Shown here one piece after another: positions 54,457-64,000 of a stretch of DNA of 64,000 nt (positions are counted from its first letter, which is position 1; each line of letters opens with the position of its first letter). The notes beneath the pieces are model-generated. The model saw only the letters and a program-made list of their open reading frames with translations, was not told the origin of the DNA and ran no database searches. This DNA comes from Synechococcus sp. PROS-7-1 (lineage in GTDB: Bacteria; Cyanobacteriota; Cyanobacteriia; PCC-6307; Cyanobiaceae): positions 1,818,572 to 1,882,571 of the forward strand of contig NZ_CP047945.1 of the NCBI RefSeq assembly GCF_014279795.1, given 5' to 3'. A program made the translations under genes and the position numbers.

Positions 54457-55608
54457 GTGATCGGGTACATCTCCGACAATCTGCTCCTCCCGATCCTGGA
54501 TTTCTTCTACGGATTGGTACCGAGCTACGGACTGGCCATCGTGGCGCTCACGGTCGTCATTCGCCTGGCGCTGTTCCCGCTCAGCGCAGGATCCATTCGC
54601 AGCGCCAGGCGCATGCGCATCGCCCAGCCGGTGATGCAGAAGCGCCAGGCAGAAATCAAGGCTCGGTTTGCCAGCAACCCACAAAAGCAGCAGGAAGAGC
54701 TGGGAAAACTGATGAAGGAGTTCGGCAGCCCCTTAGCCGGTTGTCTTCCTCTGCTCGTGCAGATGCCGATCCTCTTCGCCCTGTTCGCCACCCTGCGGGG
54801 ATCACCGTTCGCTGACGTCCCCTACACCCTCAACCTCAAGGTGTTGCCTGCCGACCAGATCGCCGCGGTCGACCCCAAACCCTTCACCAGCGCCAGCCAC
54901 TCAATCTTCGTGACTGAAACCGATCACGTTCCTGTGATCGCAAGCCTTCCCGGCGGCACCAAGATCGGAGCCGGAGAGAACGTTCAGATCCAGCTCCAAA
55001 CCAAGAGCGGAGAGCCGTTCAGCAAAGTTCTCAGCGACGTGGAGAACGGTCAGTCTTTCCTTCCCAGCTGGTCCGTGACCAAAGGGGAGTCGGTGGTGTC
55101 CGTCTCTGAGGACGGCACCATCAAGGCCTTGGCCCCAGGAGATGCCACGGTTGAGGGCAAGATCCCTGGCCTCGCAGCGCGAAGCGGCTTCCTGTTCATC
55201 AAAGCCCTTGGCCAGGTGGGCTTCTACACCGAGGGAGCCATCAATTGGGATATCGCCATCCTCGTGGGGGCCTTCGGCTTGAGCCTCTTCATCTCCCAGC
55301 TCCTGTCGGGCATGGGCATGCCAGCCAACCCCCAGCAAGCCACGGCCAACAAGATCACGCCCGTGATGATCACTGGCATGTTTCTCTTCTTCCCACTGCC
55401 GGCCGGCGTGTTGCTCTACATGGTGATCGCCAATATCTTCCAGGCCCTTCAGACCTTCCTTCTCACCCGCGAAGCACTGCCCGACAATCTGCAAGCGATC
55501 CTGGATGACCAGATGAAGCAGCAGGGCCAGACGCCTGCAACTGCCACAGCCGGCGGCGGATCCCAGGCAGGCCGTCTGCCCTTTGAACCCAAGGGCGGAA
55601 GCAAATGA
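54457..55608 (+). CDS. yidC: Membrane protein insertase YidC/Alb3
   Basis: Inserts and folds membrane proteins, including thylakoid ones. The 383 residues have the insertase core: first helix of the core around [19 protein letters not shown] with its Arg, the coiled cytoplasmic hairpin (about 45-90), and helices near 95-115, 265-285, 305-335. A lumenal insert of about 120 residues (128-250) separates the second and third core helices and looks Ig-like. GTG at 54457 is the start. The C-terminus ends in a Gly/Pro-rich tail. The stop overlaps the YceD gene. Confidence 0.95.
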   Translation: MIGYISDNLLLPILDFFYGLVPSYGLAIVALTVVIRLALFPLSAGSIRSARRMRIAQPVMQKRQAEIKARFASNPQKQQEELGKLMKEFGSPLAGCLPLLVQMPILFALFATLRGSPFADVPYTLNLKVLPADQIAAVDPKPFTSASHSIFVTETDHVPVIASLPGGTKIGAGENVQIQLQTKSGEPFSKVLSDVENGQSFLPSWSVTKGESVVSVSEDGTIKALAPGDATVEGKIPGLAARSGFLFIKALGQVGFYTEGAINWDIAILVGAFGLSLFISQLLSGMGMPANPQQATANKITPVMITGMFLFFPLPAGVLLYMVIANIFQALQTFLLTREALPDNLQAILDDQMKQQGQTPATATAGGGSQAGRLPFEPKGGSK

Positions 55609-56159
55609 TTCCCGGCTTGGAGCCGGTGGCCTTGAAAGACCTCCTTGCCCTGGGTCAGCCCAAGGTTTGGGAGGTGAATGGGAACCACGACGAGCTTGCA
55701 AGCCTCACACCGATCAGAGGTCGCGTCTGCGCGGAACACCGCGGCAACATCCTTGAGGTTGAGGGATCCCTGCAGACCATCATCTGCCTTCGCTGTGACC
55801 GCTGCCTTGGACACTTCAACCAGCAACTCACCGTTGACAACAGCGAACTGATCTGGCTTGGCTCAGATCCCTCAGAGGAAACCTTCGGCAATGGGATCTT
55901 CGACGCTGAGGCCCCTGAGGGATTGATGGAATGCTTGGACCCACGGGGCTCGTTCGAGCCTGAGCGCTGGGTATTTGAGCAACTGAGTCTGCAGATGTCG
56001 GTGGTCAACCGCTGCGGCGATCACTGCCCAGGTCCTCCCGTGCAGACCAGCGCAGCAGCAGCCCCCACAACGCCAACGGCGCTGAAGGATCCCCGTTGGC
56101 AAGCGCTGCGAGACCTTCAAGCATCGATGGAGCCATCACCGGACCAACGGCATGACTGA
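55605..56159 (+). CDS. yceD: YceD-family (DUF177) protein
   Basis: 184 residues. The DUF177 core includes [19 protein letters not shown] and [15 protein letters not shown], whose cysteines resemble a zinc site, and a later acidic GLMECLDP. Homologues are associated with 23S rRNA accumulation in bacteria and plastids. Its start overlaps yidC (ATGA) and its end overlaps the ycf46 start by eight bases. Confidence 0.84.
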   Translation: MIPGLEPVALKDLLALGQPKVWEVNGNHDELASLTPIRGRVCAEHRGNILEVEGSLQTIICLRCDRCLGHFNQQLTVDNSELIWLGSDPSEETFGNGIFDAEAPEGLMECLDPRGSFEPERWVFEQLSLQMSVVNRCGDHCPGPPVQTSAAAAPTTPTALKDPRWQALRDLQASMEPSPDQRHD

Positions 56160-57651
56160 ATCCTGGAGCCGTCAGCTGGATCTCCTAATCCGATCGGGAA
56201 CCCCTCTGATCTGGATCCGAAGCCATGAAGAGGAGAGGGTTGAGGCCCTCCTGGCCCAGGCCAGCCAACGTCTCGGCGATCGTTTGCTGGCGCAATGGGA
56301 TTTTGTCGGTGGACTCAGCGGTGTTCTGAGCCAGGACAACCTGGGAGCACGGCAGCCGATGGCTGTTCTGCAGTGGCTGAAGGAACGCTCAAACAACGAT
56401 CCCACCCTGCTGCTGCTCAAGGATGTGCACCGATTCTGCGATGACCCCGGCATCGCGCGCATGCTGCGCAACCTGGCCAGCGAGTTGCGATCCACCCCGC
56501 ACACCCTGATCCTGAGCTGCGGCCAGTGGACACCGCCCAACGACCTCGACGAGGCACTCACCCTGCTGGATCTGCCGCTGCCTCGGGAAGAGGAACTGCG
56601 GATCCTGTTGAGCAATATCGCCAGAGCCAGTGGGTCCGTCCTCGAAGAGGAGGTGCTGGAAGAGCTCACCCACGCCTGCTGCGGCCTCAGTGAATCCAGG
56701 GTGAGGCATGTGGCTGCCAAAGCCTTGGCCCAGCGCGGACGCCTCAGCCTTGATGATCTGGCCGATGTGCTCGAGGAAAAACGCCTGTCCCTGGCACGAA
56801 GCGAAGTGCTGGAGTTCTGCCGCACGGATGCCACACCCGCGGATATCGGTGGACTGGAGACCCTGAAGCACTGGCTCGATCAGCGTCATCGCGCCTTCAG
56901 CGACGAGGCACGCCGTTTCGGACTCCCCCTGCCGCGGGGTGTGCTGCTGGTCGGTCCGCAGGGAACAGGGAAATCACTGACTGCACGAGCCATTGCCCAC
57001 AGCTGGTCCATGCCTCTGCTGCGCTTGGATGTGGGCCGCCTGTTCTCAGGGCTGGTTGGGGCCAGCGAGGCACGCACACGCGACATGATCCTGCGCGCCG
57101 AAGCGATGGCGCCCTGTGTGCTGTGGATTGATGAAATCGACAAGGGCTTCGGCCAGGACGGCCGCAGCGACGGTGGCACCAGTCAGAGAGTTCTGGCCAC
57201 GGTTCTCACCTGGATGGCGGAGAAACGCTCCGCCGTGTTCGTGGTGGCCACGGCCAACGGCGTGGAGCGACTGCCACCCGAATTGCTGCGCAAGGGGCGC
57301 TTTGACGAGATCTTCCTTCTGGACCTTCCATCCAGAGAGGAGCGATGCGGCATTTTGGCTCTCCATCTCCAGCGCAGACGCCCGCATCTCGATCTGCCCC
57401 TGTCCACCGTGGTGGACCGAACAGAGAGCTATTCCGGCGCCGAACTCGAGCAAGTGGTGATCGAAGCGATGCACCTCGCTTTTGCGGAACGCCGCGAACT
57501 GAATGAAAGCGACCTGATCAAGGCTGCATCCCAGTTGGTCCCCCTGGCGCGCACCGCTCGGGAACAGCTGGAGGCCCTCAAGCAATGGGCCAGTGCAGGC
57601 CGGGCCAGGCCCGCTTCATTGCGGCGCGTAACGAACCCTGACGCGCCGTAA
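56152..57651 (+). CDS. ycf46: AAA+ ATPase, Ycf46-like
   Basis: 499 residues. The C-terminal AAA module has Walker A GPQGTGKS near 265, Walker B CVLWIDEIDKGF near 322 and the arginine-finger region LRKGRFDEIF. The N-terminal half is a degenerate AAA-like domain (RSHEEERVEALLAQA). Cyanobacteria and plastids carry this as Ycf46; reports link it to photosynthesis and CO2 use, but the substrate is unknown. Confidence 0.9.
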   Translation: MTESWSRQLDLLIRSGTPLIWIRSHEEERVEALLAQASQRLGDRLLAQWDFVGGLSGVLSQDNLGARQPMAVLQWLKERSNNDPTLLLLKDVHRFCDDPGIARMLRNLASELRSTPHTLILSCGQWTPPNDLDEALTLLDLPLPREEELRILLSNIARASGSVLEEEVLEELTHACCGLSESRVRHVAAKALAQRGRLSLDDLADVLEEKRLSLARSEVLEFCRTDATPADIGGLETLKHWLDQRHRAFSDEARRFGLPLPRGVLLVGPQGTGKSLTARAIAHSWSMPLLRLDVGRLFSGLVGASEARTRDMILRAEAMAPCVLWIDEIDKGFGQDGRSDGGTSQRVLATVLTWMAEKRSAVFVVATANGVERLPPELLRKGRFDEIFLLDLPSREERCGILALHLQRRRPHLDLPLSTVVDRTESYSGAELEQVVIEAMHLAFAERRELNESDLIKAASQLVPLARTAREQLEALKQWASAGRARPASLRRVTNPDAP

Positions 57652-57723
57652 CGAATCCGACGGTGTCGCCAGGACGACATGGAACAAGCTCCGTAGGTTG
57701 CCAGGACTACAGACAGTTAGGCC

Positions 57724-57885
57724 GTGAACCGCACCACTGACCTCACCACCCAGCTTGCAGCAGCCTGTCTCGGCGCTGGAGTGATCACCACCGTTGCTGT
57801 GGTGCAAGGCCAGAATCCGATCACAGCCCTCGGCATCACCCTGTTCTCTGCGGTGGCGGCGGTGATGGTCGGCCAGGTTCTCTGA
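57724..57885 (+). CDS. Small hydrophobic protein, GTG start
   Basis: 53 residues read from a GTG: a short polar start, then two hydrophobic segments around LAAACLGAGVITTVAVVQG and ALGITLFSAVAAVMVGQVL. The pattern is a small two-helix membrane protein. I recall similar small proteins upstream of serS in marine Synechococcus, but cannot check here. It lies 72 bases after ycf46 and 59 before serS. Confidence 0.6.
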   Translation: MNRTTDLTTQLAAACLGAGVITTVAVVQGQNPITALGITLFSAVAAVMVGQVL

Positions 57886-57944
57886 ATCGGCAGAAGCCCT
57901 GGGAGGCGGACGCTTAGGCTGCCCGCGCCGCCATTGAAATCCCT

Positions 57945-59222
57945 GTGCTCGATCAGCGTCTGGTGCGAGAGAACCCTGAGCTGATGGCCAGGGAGCTTGC
58001 TCGCCGCGGCTTGACGGTTGATCTGAGCGGCCTTCAGGCCCTCGCCCAACAGCAGCGAGACCGCGAAGAGCAGCGCAGCAGCCTGCAGGCCGAAGGCAAC
58101 CGCGTGGGCAAAGAGGTTGGCCTCAAGATCAAGGCAGGGGCTGATCCGAAGGGTGATGAAGTCGCTGAACTGCGTCAACAGGGCAATGCGATCAAACAAA
58201 AAGTGGCGGTGCTGGAGGACGAGGAACGTCAACTCGCCGCCGAGCTGAAGACTCAGCTGCTCACGTTCCCCAATCTCCCCTCACCCGAGTGTCCAGACGG
58301 CCGGGATGAGAACGACAACATCGAGATCCGCACCTGGGGAGTCCCGCGCAAGCAGGAGGGGCTTGAAGAGCACTGGGCCATCGCCGATCGCTTGGGGCTT
58401 CTCGACAGTGAGCGCTCGGTGCGGATCGCCCAGAGCCGTTTTGTGACGTTGTTTGGTCAGGGTGCTCGCCTGGAGCGGGCCCTGATCAACTTCATGCTCG
58501 ACCTCCACACCGGCAAGGGGTACCGCGAAGTATTGCCTCCGGTGCTCGTGAACAGCGCCAGCCTCACCGGCTCAGGGCAGCTCCCCAAATTCGCCGAGGA
58601 GAGCTTCCGTTGCGCGGACGATGACCTCTGGCTGACGCCCACGGCGGAGGTGCCGCTGACCTCGCTTCATCGCGATGAAATCATTCCGCTGGATCAACTC
58701 CCTTTGCGCTACGTGGCCTACAGCCCCTGCTTCCGTCGGGAAGCGGGCAGCTACGGCCGTGACACCCGGGGCCTGATCCGCCTGCATCAGTTCAACAAAG
58801 TTGAGCTGTATTGGTTCGTGCATCCCGACCACGCCGACGAGGCGCATGCGGCGATCACCGCCGATGCGGAAGCTGTTCTCCAGGCGCTCGAGCTGCCCTA
58901 CCGCGTGCTGGAACTGTGCACGGGTGATCTCGGGTTCTCCGCAGCGCGCACCTACGACCTGGAGGTGTGGCTCGCAGGGGCTGGGGCCTACCGGGAAATT
59001 TCCAGCTGCAGCGTCTGCGGCGATTTCCAGGCCCGACGCTCGTCCATCCGCACCAAAGACGGCAAGGCCACCCGCCTCGTGCACACCCTCAACGGCAGCG
59101 GCCTGGCCATCGGTCGCACCATGGCCGCCCTGCTGGAAAACGGACAGAAGGCCGATGGAAGCGTTCTCTTGCCGCAAGCGCTCGCGCCTTACTTCGGTTC
59201 GGATCGTCTCCAGCCAGAATGA
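57945..59222 (+). CDS. serS: Seryl-tRNA synthetase
   Basis: Charges tRNA-Ser. The 425 residues have an N-terminal antiparallel coiled coil (about 1-105), the class II motif 2 around YSPCFRREAGSYGRDTRGL and motif 3 near NGSGLAIGRTMAALLEN. Length is normal. The GTG at 57945 begins MLDQRLVREN. rseP starts 19 bases after its stop. Confidence 0.97.
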   Translation: MLDQRLVRENPELMARELARRGLTVDLSGLQALAQQQRDREEQRSSLQAEGNRVGKEVGLKIKAGADPKGDEVAELRQQGNAIKQKVAVLEDEERQLAAELKTQLLTFPNLPSPECPDGRDENDNIEIRTWGVPRKQEGLEEHWAIADRLGLLDSERSVRIAQSRFVTLFGQGARLERALINFMLDLHTGKGYREVLPPVLVNSASLTGSGQLPKFAEESFRCADDDLWLTPTAEVPLTSLHRDEIIPLDQLPLRYVAYSPCFRREAGSYGRDTRGLIRLHQFNKVELYWFVHPDHADEAHAAITADAEAVLQALELPYRVLELCTGDLGFSAARTYDLEVWLAGAGAYREISSCSVCGDFQARRSSIRTKDGKATRLVHTLNGSGLAIGRTMAALLENGQKADGSVLLPQALAPYFGSDRLQPE

Positions 59223-59241
59223 TCCGACTGCGTGAATCCTC

Positions 59242-60327
59242 ATGAACGTTCTGGCCTCACTGCTCGCTCTGGGGCTGCTGATCGTGATTCATGAGGCAGG
59301 TCATTTCCTGGCCGCCCGTCTGCAAGGCATCCGCGTCAACGGCTTTTCCGTGGGCTTCGGTCCAGCGCTGCTGAAAACCGAGCGCAACGGCATCACCTAT
59401 GCCTTGCGCCTGCTGCCACTCGGCGGCTTCGTGTCGTTTCCAGATGACGACGACAACGACCAATCCATTCCCTTGGACGATCCGGATTTGCTTCGCAACC
59501 GTCCAATTCCCCAACGCGTGCTGGTGATCAGTGCCGGGGTGTTGGCGAATTTGCTATTGGCCTGGCTGGTGCTGGTGGGCCATACGGCCGCTGCCGGTGT
59601 TCCCGGCGATCCCTCTCCCGGCGTGATGGTGATGACGGTGCAGGACGGCGCTCCTGCAGCCCAGGCCGGGCTCAGGCCAGGGGATCGCATTCTCTCTATC
59701 GATGCCCAATCCCTCGGAAGCGGAGATGCCGCTGTTCGGGCGGCCGTCGACCCGATCCGCCGCAGCCCAGGCCAAAGGTTGGAGCTTGAGGTTCAACGCG
59801 GTGAGGGCGTGAGAACACTGCGGCTCACCCCCGCTGATCAACAGGGCACCGGGCGGATCGGCGCCCAGTTGCAGGTGGCGATGAACGGTGGCAGTCGTCC
59901 GGTGCGGTCTCCCTTTGAAGCGATCAGTGCTGGCAGCGCACAATTTGCAGGTCTGTTCAGCCGCACGGTGTCGGGCTACGCCAGTCTTCTCACCGATTTC
60001 GGCACCACAGCTCAGCAGGTCTCCGGGCCTGTGAAGATCGTGGAGATGGGTGCTCAGCTCTCCAGCCAGGGAGGATCCGGCCTGGCCCTGTTCCTGGCCT
60101 TGATCTCGATCAATCTTGGCGTCCTCAATGCCCTGCCTCTGCCCCTGCTCGATGGCGGACAACTGGTCTTCCTCCTCTTGGAAGGTCTGCGGGGACGGCC
60201 GCTGCCCGAGCGCTTTCAACTCGCGGTGATGCAATCCAGTCTGCTGCTCGTGCTCGGTCTCAGCGTTCTGCTGATCGTGCGTGACACCAGCCAACTGGCG
60301 GTGGTGCGCCAGTTGATGGGTCAGTGA
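59242..60327 (+). CDS. rseP: Site-2 zinc metalloprotease, RseP/S2P
   Basis: Intramembrane protease that cuts membrane-bound regulators after a first cleavage. The 361 residues have the zinc motif [12 protein letters not shown] near the N-terminus, an internal PDZ domain (about 115-195, [19 protein letters not shown]), and the LDG motif [12 protein letters not shown] near 295. Four hydrophobic helices are seen. The substrate is unknown. Confidence 0.94.
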   Translation: MNVLASLLALGLLIVIHEAGHFLAARLQGIRVNGFSVGFGPALLKTERNGITYALRLLPLGGFVSFPDDDDNDQSIPLDDPDLLRNRPIPQRVLVISAGVLANLLLAWLVLVGHTAAAGVPGDPSPGVMVMTVQDGAPAAQAGLRPGDRILSIDAQSLGSGDAAVRAAVDPIRRSPGQRLELEVQRGEGVRTLRLTPADQQGTGRIGAQLQVAMNGGSRPVRSPFEAISAGSAQFAGLFSRTVSGYASLLTDFGTTAQQVSGPVKIVEMGAQLSSQGGSGLALFLALISINLGVLNALPLPLLDGGQLVFLLLEGLRGRPLPERFQLAVMQSSLLLVLGLSVLLIVRDTSQLAVVRQLMGQ

Positions 60328-60370
60328 GGCAGTAAAGTTTCAGATTGAACTGCTCGTTTCCAACCGCTGC

Positions 60371-60673
60371 ATGGCCAAGAAGTCGATGATCGCTCGCGAT
60401 GCGAAGCGCAAGAAAATGGTTGAGCGCTTCGCCGCTAAGCGGTCAGCCCTGATGGCCGCCTTCAATGCAGCGGAGGATCCGATGAAGCGTCTGGAAATTC
60501 ACCGCAAGATTCAGGCTCTGCCCCGCAACAGCGCACCCTCACGCATGAGGAATCGCTGCTGGGCCACCGGCAAGCCCCGTGGTGTGTATCGCGATTTCGG
60601 ACTGTGCCGCAACCAACTGCGTGAACGCGCCCACAAAGGCGAGCTCCCTGGCGTGGTGAAGTCCAGCTGGTGA
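60371..60673 (+). CDS. rpsN: 30S ribosomal protein S14
   Basis: 100-residue uS14 of the longer form without the zinc-binding cysteines of the short form. [20 protein letters not shown] and [20 protein letters not shown] are standard. It lies outside the main ribosomal operon, as in other cyanobacteria, and is followed by a terminator. Confidence 0.97.
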   Translation: MAKKSMIARDAKRKKMVERFAAKRSALMAAFNAAEDPMKRLEIHRKIQALPRNSAPSRMRNRCWATGKPRGVYRDFGLCRNQLRERAHKGELPGVVKSSW

Positions 60674-60708
60674 TCACTGTTCGCCAGGAACACCAATACA
60701 AGTTCTGC

Positions 60709-60735
60709 GGAGGTGACCTTCACCTCCTTTTTTTT
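60709..60735 (+). terminator. Rho-independent terminator of rpsN
   Basis: GGAGGTGA and TCACCTCC form an 8-bp stem around a CCT loop, followed by eight T (60728-60735). It ends the run that includes rpsN and separates it from pnp. Confidence 0.92.
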
Positions 60736-60833
60736 GCCTCGATTCAGAACAAAATTCATCAGCACTCGGGGGATTTGACGATCCGTTCCTGCTGAATGCC
60801 AGAATCAGACTTGACAGAAAGACATAAGCACAA

Positions 60834-62999
60834 GTGCAAGGTCAGACACAGTCAATCTCCTTCGACGGTCGGGAGATTCGGCTGACCACGGGGCGCTATG
60901 CCCCTCAGGCCGGCGGATCCGTGATGATCGAGTGTGGAGACACCTCGGTGTTGGTCACCGCCACCCGATCCTCAGGCCGTGAAGGCATCGACTTCCTGCC
61001 TCTCATCTGCGACTACGAAGAAAGGCTTTACGCCGCAGGACGCATCCCAGGCAGCTTCATGCGTCGGGAGGGTCGCCCCCCCGAGCGAGCCACCCTGATC
61101 AGCAGGCTGATCGACCGACCGATGCGGCCGCTCTTCCCCAGCTGGCTCCGCGACGACCTGCAGATCGTCGCAACCTGCATGTCTCTTGATGAGCGCGTAC
61201 CGGCTGATGTGCTGTCGGTCACCGGCGCGTCCATGGCCACCCTGCTGGCCGGCATCCCGTTCTATGGACCGATGGCGGCCGTGCGCGTCGGCCTGCTCGG
61301 CGACGACTTTGTGCTCAATCCCAGCTACCGCGAAATCGAGCGGGGGGATCTGGATCTGGTGGTGGCAGGAACCCCAGAAGGGATCGTGATGGTGGAAGCC
61401 GGAGCGAATCAGCTTCCCGAACAGGACGTGATCGAAGCGATCGACTTCGGCTACGAAGCCGTCTGCGAATTGATCAAAGCCCAGGAGTCGATCCTCAAGG
61501 ACGCAGGGATCGAGCAGGTGAAGCCGGAACAACCCGAACAAGACTCCACCCTGCCGCTGTACCTGGAGAAGACCTGCACCAAGGCGATCGGCGAAGTTCT
61601 CAGCCAGTTCGAGCAGAGCAAAGCGGATCGTGACAGCAAGCTAGACGCCATCCGCAGCAGCACTGCAGAAACGATCGAGGGGCTGAAAGACAGCGATCCG
61701 GTGCGCAAGCTGGTGTCAACCAACAGCAAAGCGCTCCCCACCAGTTTCAAGGCGCTCACCAAGAAGCTGATGCGCCAGCAGATCGTGAAGGACGGCAAGC
61801 GGGTGGACGGCCGCACCCTGGACCAGGTTCGCCCGATCAGTGCTGCCGCTGGGGTGCTTCCCAAACGCGTGCATGGATCAGGCCTGTTCCAGCGCGGCCT
61901 GACCCAGGTGCTCTCCACCGCCACCCTGGGCACCCCCAGTGATGCCCAGGAGATGGATGACCTGAATCCCAGCACCGAAAAAACGTATCTGCATCACTAC
62001 AACTTCCCCCCCTACTCCGTGGGTGAAACCAAGCCGATGCGTTCGCCTGGCCGCAGAGAAATCGGCCATGGTGCGCTCGCTGAGCGCGCCATCCTGCCCG
62101 TGCTGCCGGCCAAGGACACCTTCCCCTACGTCGTGCGCGTGGTGAGCGAGGTGTTGAGTTCCAACGGCTCCACATCCATGGGCTCTGTTTGCGGCAGCAC
62201 CCTGGCCCTGATGGATGCCGGTGTTCCCCTCAAAGCACCCGTGAGTGGTGCCGCCATGGGGCTGATCAAGGAAGGTGATGAGGTGCGGATTCTCACCGAC
62301 ATCCAAGGCATCGAGGATTTCCTCGGCGACATGGACTTCAAGGTGGCCGGAACTGACAAGGGCATCACCGCCCTGCAGATGGACATGAAGATCACCGGGC
62401 TGGCGATGGGCACCATTGCCGAGGCCATCAACCAAGCCAGACCGGCACGCCTGCACATCCTCGAGAAGATGATGGAGGCGATCGACACACCGCGTGACGG
62501 ACTGTCTCCCCATGCGCCACGTCTGCTGAGCTTCCGGATCGACCCGGAACTGATCGGCACCGTGATCGGTCCTGGTGGACGCACCATCAAGGGCATCACC
62601 GAACGCACCAACACCAAGATCGACATCGAAGACAGCGGCATCGTGACCATCGCCTCCCACGACGGAGCAGCGGCCGATGAAGCGCAGAAGATCATCGAAG
62701 GGCTCACCCGCAAGGTGAACGAAGGCGAGGTCTTCAGTGGTGCGATCACGCGGATTATTCCGATTGGCGCCTTTGTGGAGATCCTTCCCGGCAAGGAGGG
62801 CATGATCCACATCTCCCAGCTGTCCGAAGCGCGCGTGGAGAAAGTGGAGGATGTGGTGAAAGTGGGCGACGAAGTCACCGTGCGCGTGCGCGAGATCGAC
62901 AACCGTGGCCGCATCAACCTCACCCTGCGCGGTGTGCCTCAGAACGGTGAGGACGCCGAACCCGCACCGGCCCCCACACCGGTCGCCCCCCTCAACTGA
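60834..62999 (+). CDS. pnp: Polyribonucleotide nucleotidyltransferase (PNPase)
   Basis: Phosphorolytic 3'-5' exoribonuclease and RNA-tailing enzyme. The 721 residues contain two RNase PH domains ([12 protein letters not shown] early and [18 protein letters not shown] in the second), the helical insert between them, a KH domain ([17 protein letters not shown]) near 585 and an S1 domain from about 630. GTG at 60834 gives [17 protein letters not shown]. The region before it (60736-60833) holds its promoter and leader. Confidence 0.97.
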   Translation: MQGQTQSISFDGREIRLTTGRYAPQAGGSVMIECGDTSVLVTATRSSGREGIDFLPLICDYEERLYAAGRIPGSFMRREGRPPERATLISRLIDRPMRPLFPSWLRDDLQIVATCMSLDERVPADVLSVTGASMATLLAGIPFYGPMAAVRVGLLGDDFVLNPSYREIERGDLDLVVAGTPEGIVMVEAGANQLPEQDVIEAIDFGYEAVCELIKAQESILKDAGIEQVKPEQPEQDSTLPLYLEKTCTKAIGEVLSQFEQSKADRDSKLDAIRSSTAETIEGLKDSDPVRKLVSTNSKALPTSFKALTKKLMRQQIVKDGKRVDGRTLDQVRPISAAAGVLPKRVHGSGLFQRGLTQVLSTATLGTPSDAQEMDDLNPSTEKTYLHHYNFPPYSVGETKPMRSPGRREIGHGALAERAILPVLPAKDTFPYVVRVVSEVLSSNGSTSMGSVCGSTLALMDAGVPLKAPVSGAAMGLIKEGDEVRILTDIQGIEDFLGDMDFKVAGTDKGITALQMDMKITGLAMGTIAEAINQARPARLHILEKMMEAIDTPRDGLSPHAPRLLSFRIDPELIGTVIGPGGRTIKGITERTNTKIDIEDSGIVTIASHDGAAADEAQKIIEGLTRKVNEGEVFSGAITRIIPIGAFVEILPGKEGMIHISQLSEARVEKVEDVVKVGDEVTVRVREIDNRGRINLTLRGVPQNGEDAEPAPAPTPVAPLN

Positions 63000-63011
63000 G
63001 GACCTCCCGGG

Positions 63012-63923
63012 TCAAACCGGGAAGCCAGGGTCAATCTCTGCCATCGCCCGTGCCGCCTGATCTTCCAGGGCGGCATGGGCTTTTCCATGGCTGGCGATCA
63101 GGCATCCAGCCTGGCGGACGTCGCCGGTGTTGTAGGTGAGAAGACGGCCATCAGCATGGGTGAAGGCCCCTCCCGCGGCGAGTAACACCGCTTCTGGGGC
63201 CGCCATATCCCAGTCCTTCGGAGCACTCTTCCCAGACAGGGAGATGTACACATCGGCCTCTCCGCGCAGGATCGTGGCCACTTTGCAGCCAACGCTGCCC
63301 ACCGCCTTGGAGCTGCCCAGGGGCAAGGCATCGATCAGGCGCTCCAGGCGATCATCGCGGTGGCTGCGGCTGGCGACGAGCACTAGATCGTGGCTGCGGT
63401 CACTGAAGCGCACGGGGCTGCGCTCGGCAGCACGGTTCTCGCACCAGCTGCCCTCGCCCACCACGCCGAACCAGAGCTCATCGGCCTCTGGAAGCAGCAC
63501 CACCCCCAGCACGGGACGCTCCCCCTGCACAAGAGCCAGATGTACGGCGTATTCCCCCGTGCCCTGGAGAAAATCTTTAGTGCCATCAAGGGGGTCGAGA
63601 ATCCAGAGCCACTCAGCGGCGAGGGGCTGGCCCGCCGTGAGCTGCTCCTTGGCGGTCTCCTCGCTCAGCAAGGTCCACCCGGCATCCGGGAAGGCCGAGC
63701 GCAAGCCATCGAGAAGCCATTGATTCACAGCCAGATCCGCCGCCGAAACAGGGCCTTCTCCGCCATCTTCAACGCTGAGAGCGCGGGAAAAACCGTGAGG
63801 GGGCTGCTCGCCGCGGGCGTAGGCGCGGAGAATATCGGCCGCACCCCAACAGAGCGGTCGCAGGGCCTCAAGCAGTTGGTGTTGATCGATGCCGGCAGGA
63901 AGGGTTGGAGCAATCGGCATCAT
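63012..63923 (-). CDS. cysQ: 3'(2'),5'-bisphosphate nucleotidase, CysQ
   Basis: Mg2+- and Li+-sensitive phosphatase that hydrolyses PAP in sulfur assimilation. The 303 residues have the inositol monophosphatase motifs: SEE in TLLSEETAKE, DPLDGTKDF near 109-117 and WDMAAPEAVLLAAGG near 240. Two adjacent ATG codons could start it. It ends 12 bases from pnp (convergent) and is divergent from rsmI by 23 bases. Confidence 0.92.
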   Translation of the reverse strand: MMPIAPTLPAGIDQHQLLEALRPLCWGAADILRAYARGEQPPHGFSRALSVEDGGEGPVSAADLAVNQWLLDGLRSAFPDAGWTLLSEETAKEQLTAGQPLAAEWLWILDPLDGTKDFLQGTGEYAVHLALVQGERPVLGVVLLPEADELWFGVVGEGSWCENRAAERSPVRFSDRSHDLVLVASRSHRDDRLERLIDALPLGSSKAVGSVGCKVATILRGEADVYISLSGKSAPKDWDMAAPEAVLLAAGGAFTHADGRLLTYNTGDVRQAGCLIASHGKAHAALEDQAARAMAEIDPGFPV

Positions 63924-63946
63924 GGAGAGATCTTGGCGGAGCCATT

Positions 63947-64000
63947 GTGAAGCAGCGGGCCGAGCCTGATGCCGGAGTGCTTTATGTGGTCGGCACCCCG
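63947..64000 (+). CDS. rsmI: 16S rRNA 2'-O-methyltransferase RsmI, 5' end only
   Basis: Eighteen codons from a GTG: VKQRAEPDAGVLYVVGTP, then the window ends. The closing LYVVGTP matches the first motif of the tetrapyrrole-methylase-like RsmI family, which methylates C1402 of 16S rRNA. The family call rests on those few residues plus position beside cysQ. Confidence 0.7.
   Translation, partial: MKQRAEPDAGVLYVVGTP

Noticed and set aside
61878-62810. 310-codon minus-strand frame inside pnp
   Set aside because: Antisense of the PNPase RNase PH and KH regions, His/Gly/Asp-rich with no recognisable fold.
63005-63022. TCCCGG-loop-CCGGGA hairpin after pnp
   Set aside because: It overlaps the cysQ stop and last codons and has no T-tract on either strand, so a terminator call is not supported.

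Overview
The window reads as an uninterrupted piece of chromosome from a marine picocyanobacterium of the Synechococcus type. Evidence in the sequence: photosystem I subunits PsaF and PsaJ, the cytochrome b6f subunits PetC and PetA, NdhB of the NDH-1 complex, a high-light-inducible protein, VIPP1/IM30, Ycf46, a cyAbrB-type regulator, an aa3-type cytochrome oxidase with its heme A enzymes, and many short, tightly packed operons with GTG and TTG starts. I see no rRNA, insertion sequence, phage gene or CRISPR array, no clearly broken gene, and no gap above about 230 bases.

Layout. 1-7.7 kb: start of wecB, pilT, tsaD-hli, psaF-psaJ, gmk, rqcH and tatC. 7.6-11.3 kb: DUF3067 gene divergent from petC-petA-lgt-cobM, then tRNA-Val(CAC). 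11.4-19.5 kb: a RodZ-like membrane HTH protein, ppx, ubiA-ldcA, ispD, a GT9-like protein with a K+ channel, fabG and a small membrane protein. 19.6-22.7 kb: a groEL without groES, then on the minus strand the tail of a long run that starts with ctaA-ctaB, continues through an ABC-2 exporter and ends in a NanE-like epimerase. 26.8-30.4 kb: ctaC-ctaD-ctaE and the cyAbrB gene. 30.4-36.9 kb: HdeD-like protein, ribE, DUF151 nuclease, an Fe-S aldo/keto reductase, then topA-lipoprotein-DUF2232-CobT-like-solute-binding lipoprotein read on the minus strand. 39.7-42.8 kb: ndhB, an orphan ABC ATPase and an OmpR-type regulator. 42.8-46.9 kb: vipp1-trxA-aminotransferase-birA-LytM on the minus strand. 47-51.4 kb: a DUF721/DciA-like gene, then an overlapping EamA-GT4-GT39 cassette. 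51.4-64 kb: sppA-aroH, DUF2808, and the rpmH-rnpA-PH-yidC-yceD-ycf46-small protein-serS-rseP-rpsN-pnp run, followed by cysQ and the start of rsmI.

How the genes fit together. Much of the window serves the photosynthetic and respiratory membrane: its subunits (PsaF/J, PetC/A, NdhB, Cta), its cofactors (heme A, quinone prenylation, Fe-S), its protein insertion and quality control (YidC, TatC, SppA, RseP, Lgt) and its maintenance (VIPP1, HLIP). The rest is translation, RNA and envelope housekeeping.

No single gene set is plainly a new defence or mobile system. The parts that look least explained are the translationally coupled EamA-GT4-GT39 cassette, the DUF2232/CobT-like pair in an organism type expected to make pseudocobalamin, the Ig-like insertion in YidC, the DUF721 plus zinc-ribbon protein as a probable helicase loader, and the exporter and NanE-like gene that follow ctaA-ctaB. 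Several small conserved-looking proteins also have no assigned role.
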